Position numbers and translations under genes: made by a program
Shown here: in pieces, positions 25,801 to 36,719 of the stretch
How the letters are laid out: every line of letters starts with the position of its first letter
Position numbering within the stretch: the stretch's first letter is position 1
The notes under the pieces: generated by a model
Told to the model about the DNA's origin: nothing
Databases searched by the model: none
The model's input: the letters and a program-made list of their open reading frames with translations, nothing else
Source: Piper betle
Lineage: Eukaryota > Streptophyta > Magnoliopsida > Piperales > Piperaceae
Length of the DNA: 64,000 bases
Direction of reading: 5' to 3'
NCBI GenBank assembly: GCA_033002965.1
Contig: JAURVB010013317.1
Location: forward strand, 44,755 to 108,754

Positions 25801-27345
25801 AGGATCTTTTCCCAGTAGGTATTAGATGTGGGACTAAGTTTAGGGATCTCACATAAGTGGGATCCAATAAAATGCCACTTAACCCGTCCTGCAAATGATA
25901 AGATAAACATACAATAGAAAGATGTAAAACAGAGTCGAGTCCTAAAAGGACCTTGGAGAAGCTCCAAGCATATCATCGCGCCTAGGCGGCGAGCTCTTAC
26001 TCCGTACCTACACATCAAAACTAAATATTAACGCCCGCTAACTAAATGATGCATCAAACGTAATGAACATCACACACAATTCAATCATCAACCATAACAA
26101 GCAACAATTATAAATGTGAAAGTAATTCCAACTTATCCTATTAATATCAATCTAATTATATTTCCTAAGTTACGTTGTACTCGATTATCATGCTCAAATT
26201 TACTTTAGTTCATCATATCACTTAACTATCATTCCTTGTTAAGCACATCTTGCACATCTTTACTTCATTCATAATCTGGCATTCATCATGACAACTAGTT
26301 AATTCTAGCATGCTATGCTAACAATCATAATCAATTTTAAATAACTCAATCGGAGGTAATTATACCTCACGTAGTCTGCAATCGGCAACGGCTAGGGTTT
26401 CGTCGCATGTCTCGGAGCTCAAATTCGGCGCTCATCGGCGTCCGAAGCTCGAACAGGCTCGACTGGGTGAGCCGCGCGGAAGATCCTGTGAATTCCGGCA
26501 AATTCCAGAAATTCCAGTTTCCGACGGTTTTCGGCGGTTTTCCGGTAGCTTTCGGCTGTTTTTCGGCGACAGTCGCCGGCGGCGTCGACTGGCCGGAAAG
26601 TGGTCGTGTTGGGTACCCTTGGAATCGGCTCGGCGAGACTGACTCATCTACAAGGTCGACGCAGCCAACGGAGGTGGCGGCTCGCCGGAAAATGCATAAA
26701 ACTGAGCCAGCGGTGATGGTGGTTAGATCAGGCCGGCCATGGCAGCGATGGCCTCCGTTCCGGTCGGGGAGGGTCACTGGGTGGTCGAGGGTGCTGAGGC
26801 GACCACATGGTTGTGGCGGCGACGGTCGTCGGCGGCAGAATCGTCGACACGACCAAAATGTAGCCGCGGCACTAGGTGAGGCGATTCCGATGTCACGACG
26901 ACCTGGCAGCGGCCGAGGCTGGTCGGGGCGGCACGACAACGTCGTGGCAGGCCTAGGCAGCGTCGATCGGTGGCCTGGCGGCGTCGACAGCGGAGGCAGC
27001 GACACTGCACGGGAGCGGCGTCGGGGTTTGGGAAGAAGATGTCGGGAGGGGAGAAAAATAACTCGGTGGCAATTTCGTAAATAAGACTTGACTCGTCTCC
27101 GACTCGAGTCAAGTATAATAACTAAGTCGTATTAAATCCTAAAAAAATTCATAAAAATCGGGGAAAATCCCATAAAATCAAACAAACACCAAACATCGTA
27201 ATGATTTGCTCTAGAACTATCAACCCACCCAAATTGCCCGTAACGCGTCCTAACGCGGTAATGGCCTAAAACTAATTCTACGATCCACTATATATAAAAG
27301 TAAAAAAATGATTGGCATACTCACATATATCTGATAACTCATTTT
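22848..27345 (-). mobile_element. Long LTR-like unit A4 (minus), carrying the TRIM array
   Basis: The left end TGTAACACCCCAAATCCGG is the family 3' end read in reverse. Landmarks follow collinearly to about 24140, then resume after the TRIM array at 25859 (gtgggatccaataaaatgcc, as in unit A2 at 18558). They continue through a GC-rich island (about 26380-27080) to a stretch matching 53330-53600 in reverse. The right end is truncated at about 27345, before the family TGTAAAACC start. The island has long open frames on both strands (212 codons in LTR sense, 225 antisense), best explained by high GC. Confidence 0.6.
24146..25853 (-). mobile_element. Tandem TRIM array: six LTRs and five internal segments
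   Basis: The array is a run of 311-bp units beginning at 24146, 24457, 24768, 25078, 25389 and 25700; the last is only the LTR. Each LTR is 154 bp (TGTAACGACCC to ATCTCACA on the plus strand; 24146-24299 and 25700-25853 are the outer ones). Each internal segment is about 157 bp. On the minus strand the internal segment starts 2 nt after the LTR with TGGTATCAGAGCC, the primer site for initiator methionine tRNA, and ends with the polypurine AAGGTGGGTGGA, so the element points leftwards. The LTR holds a TATA-like TTTATAAG. One 5-bp duplication, TAAGT (24141-24145 and 25854-25858), flanks the whole array. It encodes no protein and needs enzymes from another element. Confidence 0.92.
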
Positions 27346-27818
27346 GTAAAAAAATTGAAACATAGGTTAAAACTTTAAAAGACCTTTTATTATTGTGATA
27401 GTTTATATAAATATATTGATAGACTATTTTTGTTGATTTTTAATCTGTATAATTATATATTTTTCACCAAAATGAGCTATTTTTGAGCTTATATCGAGTT
27501 GGTTTTGAGCTCCCAAACGATCTCGTTTCGAGACCCCAAACGATCTCGTTTCGAGCTCCCAAACGATCTCGTTTGGGCTCCCAAACGATCTCGTTTTGAG
27601 CTCCCAAACGAGTTGGTTTCGAGCTTGTTAAAATTTAATAGTTTAAGTGTATTCAGCTTCAGTCGAGCTTGAATAATATTAGAAATATTTGAGCTGATTT
27701 CGTGCATATATGCTCAAAACTCGTTTAATGTCGAGTCGAGTTCGAACAAACTTCTAGCTATTCGAGTCGAGTTTGAGCACAAAGTGAGCTCGGCTCACTT
27801 GCTCATTTAGCAGCCCTA
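27346..27818. mobile_element. hAT-like remnant with a 23-bp minisatellite
   Basis: The right end, read inwards on the minus strand, is TAGGGCTGCTAAATGAGC followed by gagctcg-type repeats. This is the same end type as the hAT-like elements at 5892-6805 and 44542-45136. The left end and target duplication were not found, so it is probably truncated. Inside, 27508-27622 holds five copies of a 23-bp unit built on gagctcccaaacgatctcg. Confidence 0.5.
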
Positions 27819-28019
27819 ATCACATTGAAGAGATGACTATACCTATTAGTTTACACTAATTAGGCAGGGCCTTTACAAGATCTTGCCATTAGTGACCTTG
27901 ATGGAGCTCTTCTCATAGCTGCATTAGGACTCATCTTCCCTATATCATTCTACTTCATCAGATTTGGTTTGAGTGTAAGAATGACTAAATAGTATATTTT
28001 ATCGAAAAAACTACTTAGT

Positions 28020-28315
28020 TCCAGTCATCTACACATATTTTTTTCGTGTTTAACAACCGTCAAAGATGAGATTTCTTGCGTTGTTTTTGAACTATACTCC
28101 ACTTCAAATTGCCATCGAACCTATTATATGATTCAATGTCCCAAAGCTATTATGTTTTGTTAGATTGGATTGATAGTGAGAGATAATGAAAATGTAACAA
28201 CTACTATTGGGGAGGGTAATGCATGAACTCCAAGGAGGAGAGCATTGAAGAGGCAAATCATTTGCATCTCTATGTCTTGAGTTTCTCACGCTTAAAGAGG
28301 TGTAGTGTAGATCTC
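28020..28315 (+). mobile_element. Fragment of the long LTR family
   Basis: Bases around 28060-28130 and 28250-28310 match the parts of unit A1 at about 14000-14060 and 14215-14285 in the same order. The match breaks where the next TRIM-like element begins. Confidence 0.4.
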
Positions 28316-28735
28316 CCTAAAAATATATATAAGTTGGGATGCATGTATAGATATTCAACTTGGTTAACTAACTTTTGAGAAGATGACTTAGGCCCATTAG
28401 TTTACACTTCGGTTCGGTTGTTGCAGGTGGTATTAGAGCCGACCTAAGATTGTATTGGATTGTGTGCTAAACTAGACATTGACTAGTAAGCTAGCCCTAG
28501 GCCAGATATGGGCTGGGGAGCTAGCCACATGCCAAGTGTAGGAATTTCGAGAATAAAATTTTATAAAGGTGGTGTAGATTGTAATAACTCGAAAAAATTA
28601 GTCCTGCATCCAACATCTCCTAGTGTAAGATTCAATATATAAGTAGGGATGTGCCTATTAATATTTAATTTAGTTAACTAACTTTTGAAAGGATGACTTA
28701 GGCCCATCAATTAGCACTTGGCCTGAGTCGTTACT
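28316..28735 (+). mobile_element. Second TRIM-like element (different family)
   Basis: A left LTR remnant ends GGTTGTTGCA at 28425 and is followed by TGGTATTAGAGCC (28428-28440), close to the initiator-Met tRNA primer site. An internal segment of about 140 bases ends in AAAGGTGGTGTAGA. A 156-bp right LTR follows, starting TGTAATAACTCG at 28580 and ending GTCGTTACT near 28735. The two LTRs share ttaactaacttttgag-like and gacttaggcccat text. No protein is encoded. The left LTR lacks its first part. Confidence 0.6.
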
Positions 28736-29237
28736 GAAAGATCAGGACGGAGTATAGAACTCTAACACAAAAGCACAAGATATTATTAATTGAGTTCAAA
28801 ATAGTAAAATTCAAACTTAATTGAAATCGATCGTGAAATATGAAGTGAATTATACCATGAGTGTTAACTGAATAAAATGAGTACAAATCTAGCAAATCAA
28901 CAAATGATCTATTAGTAATTTTGTAACCAATCTAATGTGTTGGCGAACTAGTAAAATCTTGCATAAGATGAGAGACAAATAAATTAACCGATTAGATCAA
29001 GAGTTAGGTAAGAGACACAAACGCACAAATTTTTTAAGAGGTTCTCAACTGGTATATCCTTTCTACTATGCCACCGTATCTTACGGTTAGGTAGGACTTC
29101 TATGCATCACTGTAGCCAAACCAAATGAGTGTTACAACTTAAGTGTGCAACCACTTGTCCTTCACCAAGTAAAACCTAAGTACTTCACAAGTCACTTGTC
29201 CTTCACTGTGCTCAACCTTGAATCGGCTTCACAAGCC
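28736..29237. other. AT-rich sequence, no gene seen
   Basis: Nothing is recognisable except text with ttgtccttcacc that recurs at 34791, on the far side of the next insertion. This confirms that the two flanks were once adjacent. Confidence 0.5.
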
Positions 29238-29242
29238 ATGCT

Positions 29243-31837
29243 TGTAACACCCTGATTCGGTTCACTTATGAACCGAATAAAAAATGTTACGATCGAGTCA
29301 AGTCATGTTTAAAGTTATCGGTCAGTACGACTCGATCGATGAAATACAACAAAACAACCCTCTTGGTGTCATGAAAATGGAAGACATTGTTAAGCATGCA
29401 TCAAATACATCAAATATAAATAAAAACAATAAAGTAAATAATTGCGTTAAGCTCAAGTGTGTGCAGCGTTTATCTATCATTCCACCAAAGTCGACTCAGG
29501 ATTTGCAAGACCTACATATATTATATGAAAAACATCAGTTACGAGTGTTACTGGTCCGAAAAATAACTAATACAAGCTGGCAAATGGGCATTCCATTACC
29601 CACAGAAACTTATAAAACTTCAAGATTGCCTGGATGGTAAGCAAACATACTTAAGCAATTGTCGGCTCGCATGCATGGCTCATAATCATATTCATACATA
29701 CATACAACACTTATGCCCTCATAACAATTAAATTAGTGCCACACATTCTGGAAATGCACTACATTACGCAGTACCATCATACACTGCACTACCTCAGGGT
29801 TTGAAAGATTACTAATTTAGTCTATACATATCTCCATACCACTCATTCTCTTATTCGTGAAATCTGTAAAAATTCACGTACTCATATAATAGGCTTAGGA
29901 AAGAGGCTTGTATCATATATTTCTTGAGCTTCAGTTTGAAAACCAACAAGGGAACACATCCTTGTAGTTTTATTAAACATGCGTAGAAAACACGGCTAAA
30001 TGACCCGACATCGGAGGGATCTTATATAACACCGCTGATGCCGCCCTATTTATAAAACACGATAAAACTTGACATGCAAGGAGTCAAGCAGAGAGGAGAG
30101 TCTTACGGACATGTAGTCCAAACTCCAAGCGTATCTGCACATCTACGGCAAGCTTGGACTCTGAAGCCTACATCGGAACCCACTGCTAAGTAAAATATTA
30201 ATACGTTTATATCATCAATACATTCTAATAAAAAAAAGACTCCACTAAATAAACATACCGCTAAACACACAACACTAAAAAGAGATATAATAAAGAAATA
30301 ACTAATAACAAATAATAAATAAATATATACATATAATCATGAATAAATAGATAGATGATAAATACATAAAAACAATCAATACTCTGATCATAAAATAATA
30401 ATATCATATAATATATACGTAAATGGCTAAAGAAGAGTAAATATTATATATACTCGTGTTAGTAATCATGTAAACATTTAAATAAATATATACACAATCA
30501 TTCTACGAATAACTAAATAAAAAAATTATTTTATTTTAATTAATTATGAATAATAATAATATCATAGTCATCATTATAGAATATATAATTAAATACAATT
30601 AAATAATAACATACACGTACAAGCAAATAAATAAACAAATAAATACATATACAATTTAGTAAACATAATAAGACTAATATTCAGTAAACAAACAATCATG
30701 TAAACATTCATCATATATGATACACGAATAAATAAATAATAATAAATAAATAAATAATGAATAAATAAATAAATAAATAAAATAAAAATAACATCAAATC
30801 ATGCTAAATCACGTGAATATGCATCTAAACTAATATGGGGGTTCTCGAATTACCAAAAATTGTCAAGAGATGACCGAAAATAGGTTGAAACTAAGCCGAA
30901 CTGGATCAAACCGGGCTGAGCCAGACCAAACTGAAAGGGCTGAACCAACCTGGTCTAGGTTAAATAAACTATTGGGTTGACTTGGCAAACATGAACATTT
31001 GGTGGACGTGAACACTTGGCACACATGACACCCGACGGACTCGGCATGGCCTGGCAGACTGCGACTGCAGTGGCACCGGTGGTCGTGAGTGGTACGAATG
31101 GAAAGTTGGTTGTGAGGAGATCACGACCATATTGAATGGGTGGCCGAAGGAGGTCCAGATACTCACCAGTGGTGAGCTGAAGTGGCAACAGTGTTAACAT
31201 AGTGAAATCGTGGAAGATGTGGAAATAATATGGTGAAGCTAGGGTTGATGTGAGAGGCTCGGATCTTGCCATGTGTCACAATCCGAACGCCGACAACTCA
31301 TGGTCTAGTGGAACCTACATTTGCGTATATGCAATATACATATATACGAAAAGTTTGGATCGAAACTATCCGAAGTCAAAACTGACTCGAGTCTTGAAGT
31401 TGACTCTATAGGTGGGAATTGAGGTAAGAAGGGTAACTAGGCCTCGAATCCTAAACTCAATCTAGCTAGCCCACATGGGCACAAACCAATGGTCCAAATT
31501 CCTGTGATGCATGCAATGAGATACCCTAAAAATGCCAAACGGATACTAAACACTGTAACTGCTTAGATCTTAGCCTAAAATCCTGCTTAACTCATAAAAA
31601 TCATATATATACCTCATGTATACATCGATAACTCATGCTCTATTGTATCATATTTAAAACTATCATATGCATGTCTGGTATACTCAACCTCCATAATGTT
31701 CTCATATGGCCATCTGGGCCTCATACTCATATTCTAAAATTAGTCTAGTTCGAGCTCACTCAAACTGACTTGATACTGACCCGAACAAGGAAAAACTAAA
31801 ATCGGGTAAAACCCTAACCCAAAAATGGGGTTTTACA
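29243..31837 (-). mobile_element. Long LTR-like unit A5, 3' LTR position
   Basis: The unit runs on the minus strand from TGTAAAACCCC at 31837 to GGTGTTACA at 29243. It is collinear with A6, with a GC island at about 30890-31270 and a TAAA-rich block at 30240-30790. The flank ATGCT (29238-29242) is repeated after A6 (34786-34790), so A5 and A6 belong to one insertion. There is no coding content beyond compositional open frames. Confidence 0.75.
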
Positions 31838-34785
31838 TCGGTTCAACTATGAACTTGATCAGAAATACTATAAACGAGTCAAATTATATTTAAAGTTGTC
31901 GGTTGGTATGACTTTATCAATAAAATAGATTGAAACAACCATCTTGGTGTCATGAGAATGGAAGACACCGTTAAATACATGTCAAAACACATCGAACATA
32001 AATAAAAGTAAAAGAAATAAATAACTACGTTGAGCTCAAGTGTGTGTAGCATTTATCTGTCCTCCTACCAAAGTTGACTAACGATTGCAAGACCTACATA
32101 TATTATATGAAAACGTCAGTAACGAATGTTACTATTTATTATTGGTCTAAAAAATAATTAATTTAAACTGACAAATGGGTATTCCATTTCCCACAAAAAC
32201 TTGTGAAACTTCAAAATTGTCTCACACTAAGCGGTAAGCAAACATACTTTAGCAAATGTTGGTTCGCATGCACGGCTCATAATCATATTCATGCATACAA
32301 TATCTATGCCCTCACATCTTCCATATCACCAACCATGGTACTTGAGTACCATAAGGAATGGTTAAGTTAGCGCCACAAATTTCAGAAATACTTTGCATTA
32401 CGCAGTACCATCATATACCGCACGACCTCATGATTTGAAAGAGTACTAATGCGGTCTATACATATCTCTCTACCACTCATTCTCTTACTTGTGAAATATG
32501 TAAAAATGCATGTACTTATATAATAAGCTTATGGAAGATGCTTGTATCATACATTTCTAGAGCTTCAGTTTAAAAACCAATAAGGGATCCCATCCTTATA
32601 GTTTTATTAAATATGTGTAAAAAACACAACTAAATGACCTGATATTGGAGGGATGCAATAAAATGCTGCTGATGTTGTCCTCGTATAAAACATGATTAAA
32701 CTTGACACAGAAGAAATCAACCAAAGAGGGAGAGTCCTACGGACCTGTGGTCCAAGCTCCAAGCGTATCTGCACATCTACGGTGACCTCAGACTCCAAAA
32801 CCTAAATCAAAACCCAGTACTAAGTAAAATATTAATATCTCTATATGATTCATGCTCGTGGTATGTGCTCATATCATCAATACATCTTAATAAAGAAACT
32901 AGTGCTAATTAGCTGCAACTAAACACCTGACACGTAAATCGATACATAATAATAATAAACAAACAATTAAATACACACATAGATAATTAGTTAAATAAGA
33001 AATACATGAACATAAATAATGCTCAAATCAAAAAATAATAATAATATACTTATACTATATAAATACACAGGTAAACACGAGTAAATATCAATATATACGT
33101 GTATTAGTAAACATATAAATAAATAAATAAATAAACAATTATTTAATACTTATTAATCATGAATAATTATAATAATATCATAGTCATACATTACAAGAAT
33201 ACATAATTAAATACAAATAAATAAATAAATAAGAACATACACATAACGAACAAATAAATAAATATATACAATTTAGTAAAGATAATAAGACTAATATTTA
33301 AATATAATATTAATAATAACAAATAATCATGTAAACATTCATCATATATGATAAACATAAATAAAAATAAATAAATAAATAAATAAATAAACTAATAAAT
33401 AATGAAAAATAATCACAACATCCAATCATGCTAAATCATGTGAATATTCTTTCCAACTAGCATAGAGGTTTTCGAATTACCAAAAACAATATAAGAACGG
33501 ATGAAAACGGTTCGAAATTAAGCTTATTCGGACCAAACCGAGCTGAACCAGACTAACACTAGTTGAACCAACTCGATCTGGGTTACCTGAAAAATTGGGC
33601 TGGGTTAATTGGGTGGACATGAACTGGCATGACTCGGGCATGGCAGGCAGACTCGGATATGGCTGGCGGCTGGTGACAAGATCCTGTGCGTGGACCCAGA
33701 CGCGACGTAATGCGGGTAAGAGGGCTGGAATGGGGCGGCGTTGCCTGTTGCCGAAATATGCCCACAACAGCATGGCAGAGGCTGCTGTCGGTCGCGATCG
33801 ATAGAGGGGAGGATGGGGAATGTGATGGTGGCATCGATCAGCGGATTCCGGTCAGTGGCTGGTCTAAAATCGCCAGGAAAGGGGTGGCATCACCGCCGTG
33901 TGTGGCAACGTCACCGGTGGCGATCAGACCCAGGGTGGAGGTCGGTGTCGGTCTCAAATGGAAGATCTCGTCGAGATGGAGTTGTGTGGGTGGTTGGATC
34001 AGCCGAGGCTCGCCGACGCCGGAAAATGACTCGAACGGCTGTAGCGGAGGAGGAAACCGGCTTGCAAAAACTCTCTGGCTAGTGATGACTGCGGCGGCGC
34101 CGGTGGTCATGAGTGGTACGAATGGGAGGCTGGCCGTGAGGTGGTCATGGGGGTTCTGGTCCAGTGGCCGGGGGTGAGACAGAAACTCGCCAGCGGCGAG
34201 TCGAAATAGTGGTGGCGTCGAGGTGAAAATCATGTAAAATCAAGGGAAGTTACCGGAAATGAAGGGTGGAGATAAAGCTGAGTGGTCAGCTCAGATTTTG
34301 TCACGTGGCATGATTTAGATGTCCATTCGTGGCCTAGTGGGGCCCATTTATGGATATATAAACTATACATATGGATGCTCGGATCGAGACCATCCAAAGT
34401 TAAAACTGATTCGAGTGCTCAAGTGACTTTATAGGAGAGGATCGAGGTAAGAATGCTAACTAGGCCTCGAACTCTAAACTCAATCTAAGTGAGCCCACAT
34501 GGGCACAAACTAGGAATCTAAAATTCCTAAAATACATGTTAATGAGATACCCTGAAAATTCCAAATGAATACTAAAATAACTCATGCTCTACTGTATTAT
34601 AACTGAAACTATCATATGCATGTCAGATATACTTAACCTCCATAACATGCTCATGTGGCCATCTGGGCCTCATACTCATATTCTTAAAATTGTTTTGCCT
34701 CAAGATCGCCTCAAATCGATTCAAGACTGCCCGAACTAGATAAAACTAAAATCGAGTAAACCTAAGCCGAAATTGGGGTTTTACA
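31838..34785 (-). mobile_element. Long LTR-like unit A6, 5' LTR position
   Basis: The unit runs on the minus strand from TGTAAAACCCC at 34785 to tcggttcaa at 31838, where it stops 14 nt short of the family end and abuts the TG of unit A5. It is collinear with A5 throughout but about 350 bases longer, mainly in the GC island (about 33580-34230). The right flank ATGCT matches the left flank of A5. There is no primer site, gag-pol or polypurine tract between the two units. Confidence 0.75.
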
Positions 34786-34790
34786 ATGCT

Positions 34791-35960
34791 TGTCCTTCAC
34801 CCCTAGACTTTTAGCCCAATTTCACAAGTCAACCAAATATATACAATTACAACCACTCACAGTACTCCACAATTGGAGCGTCACACAACCACTAGTGCAA
34901 GCATACACCAAAAGATCACACCTGATCTTGTTTACAACAATTTCTTATAATATTAACAAGATATTTTACATATAAATCACTCAAGAGATTTAAATATAAT
35001 AATCAATTGTAACACACTCTCTTGAATCTTAAAGTTGAGAACTTGTTAAATATAACATTATCAAAGCATACCCAATTTAGAATTTGAATTCTTAATCTTT
35101 CTTCTTTTTCTTCTTTTAATTATACCATTAAAACTCTAAACTTTCTCCATAGATCAAACTCCCTATTTATAGCCAAATAGTTCATAACTTGTCTAACGTT
35201 ACAACCACTTGAGCAATTAATTAATGATGAGGCTCTTCCAAACTCCAACACTCATTTATCTCTCAAGTTTAATTCAAATATTAAAAGTTGTAGGCTCCTT
35301 ATTAATTTTCGGTCTTTAAGATCTTTCAAAGCTTTAGCTCATGTCAATGTTCAAGACATCAATATTGAGATTAATTTAATGTCCAACAATTCCATGTCCA
35401 CAACATGTTCACCATAACATATCTAAATACAATCCAAAATGTCATAACATTCCGAACTAAACAAATTACAATTGAACTTTGCATAATCTTGCTATAGTTT
35501 AACTGAACCTTATCTTGGAGTCATTCATCATGCAATCCACATGATTTATATTTTATCATCAAAATCCAAAATGCACAAGTTTGAGACTTAACAATTATGT
35601 GTAGAGTATTTGGGTATCATTTTTTGTGGCATATTTCATGACTATGGTGATGTCGGCTTTGCTTTTATGCTCTCAGCAGTGGATGCATGGAGGATCTTGA
35701 GAGGTTTAGGTACCGTCTTAACAATAGTATGGAACCCTAATGTAGTGACCTTTTGAGTGTACTTGTAGTATATTGTAGACTTGTTTTCCATGAGTGGGCC
35801 AAGTCGGCAATATTGTTAGTTATATTTGATACAAGGGGCACTCATTGCAAATATTTTTCATATATATTATGTAAGGAAGGATGCTTAGCTTTGTGACCGG
35901 TGGCAAGATAAAAGTATCTAGAAACTTCACATACTACTCGATAGCATTGTGTCTTGGCTT
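34791..35960. other. AT-rich sequence, no gene seen
   Basis: No protein-like frame or named repeat was recognised. The text next to 34791 continues that before 29238, so this is pre-insertion host DNA, itself probably old repeat. Confidence 0.45.
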
Positions 35961-35965
35961 GTTAT

Positions 35966-36396
35966 TGTTGGACTTTATTAGATTTCATATCAAATCATTA
36001 AGTAAATAAACTAGATAGCGGAAGCGTACCTGAAGCCATAAGAGAAACTAGAGTCTTGACTACCTTAGGTTTTGGTCTTCTGAATCTAAGAAGAGTTTTC
36101 CAAAACCTGAATTCTAGGCAATGGGATACCATAACAAAAACTGCTTATTAATTCAGGGATCATAACTTCCTTATTTATAGTTGTAGTTTCATAAATTCAT
36201 TTTCACCCATCACGAAAAGAGAAAATGAAAAGGTATCTACACATTGAATTCCACACTTTTCACATTGAATTCCACACTTTAATTTGTGGCCCATAATCTT
36301 TCACTTTAGTAGATCAATTTAATTTAGGCCAACCTTATATAATAACATATGACACAATTCCTGATTCACGTATATGTTTATGTCCAACATCCAACA
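35966..36396 (-). mobile_element. 3' LTR of the copia element
   Basis: This 431-bp LTR reads, on the minus strand, TGTTGGATGTTGGACA to AAGTCCAACA. A polypurine tract, CCAAGTGGGAGAT, lies directly upstream in element sense (36397-36409). The flank GTTAT (35961-35965) is repeated at 41380-41384. Confidence 0.85.
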
Positions 36397-36719
36397 ATCT
36401 CCCACTTGGACTTAATATATACACGAAGATAATTGTATAACCTTATGAGCTCCAAAACATATGTCATTATGCCAAAATAACAATCTCGTCCATTAATCAA
36501 TGTCAATATAGGATTAAGGCGATTTTCGTTACATTTATTGTAACTAAAGCCATCAATAGTCACATACATCAATATAATTAAATGACATAGATCAAGAATG
36601 GATGTGTAGCATAAAAATTACATGTAATTTGATCTAACATGCCTATTTTCAACTGGTCCAACCTTATGAGATCACCAAAAATAACAAAGTAGAGTGAACC
36701 TTAAACCAAATACAAACTC

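Noticed and set aside
24146..25853. CRISPR-like or satellite array
   Set aside because: The 311-bp units have LTR ends, a tRNA primer site and a target duplication. There are no short repeats with unique spacers, and it is plant nuclear DNA.
26407..27084. 225-codon open frame on the plus strand
   Set aside because: It lies in the GC-rich island of an LTR unit and is antisense to it. A frame of equal length exists on the other strand, and the peptide is low in complexity with no recognisable domain.
28250..28735. Second tandem TRIM array
   Set aside because: The text before 28316 matches the long LTR family rather than the TRIM internal segment, so only one element with a damaged left LTR is supported.
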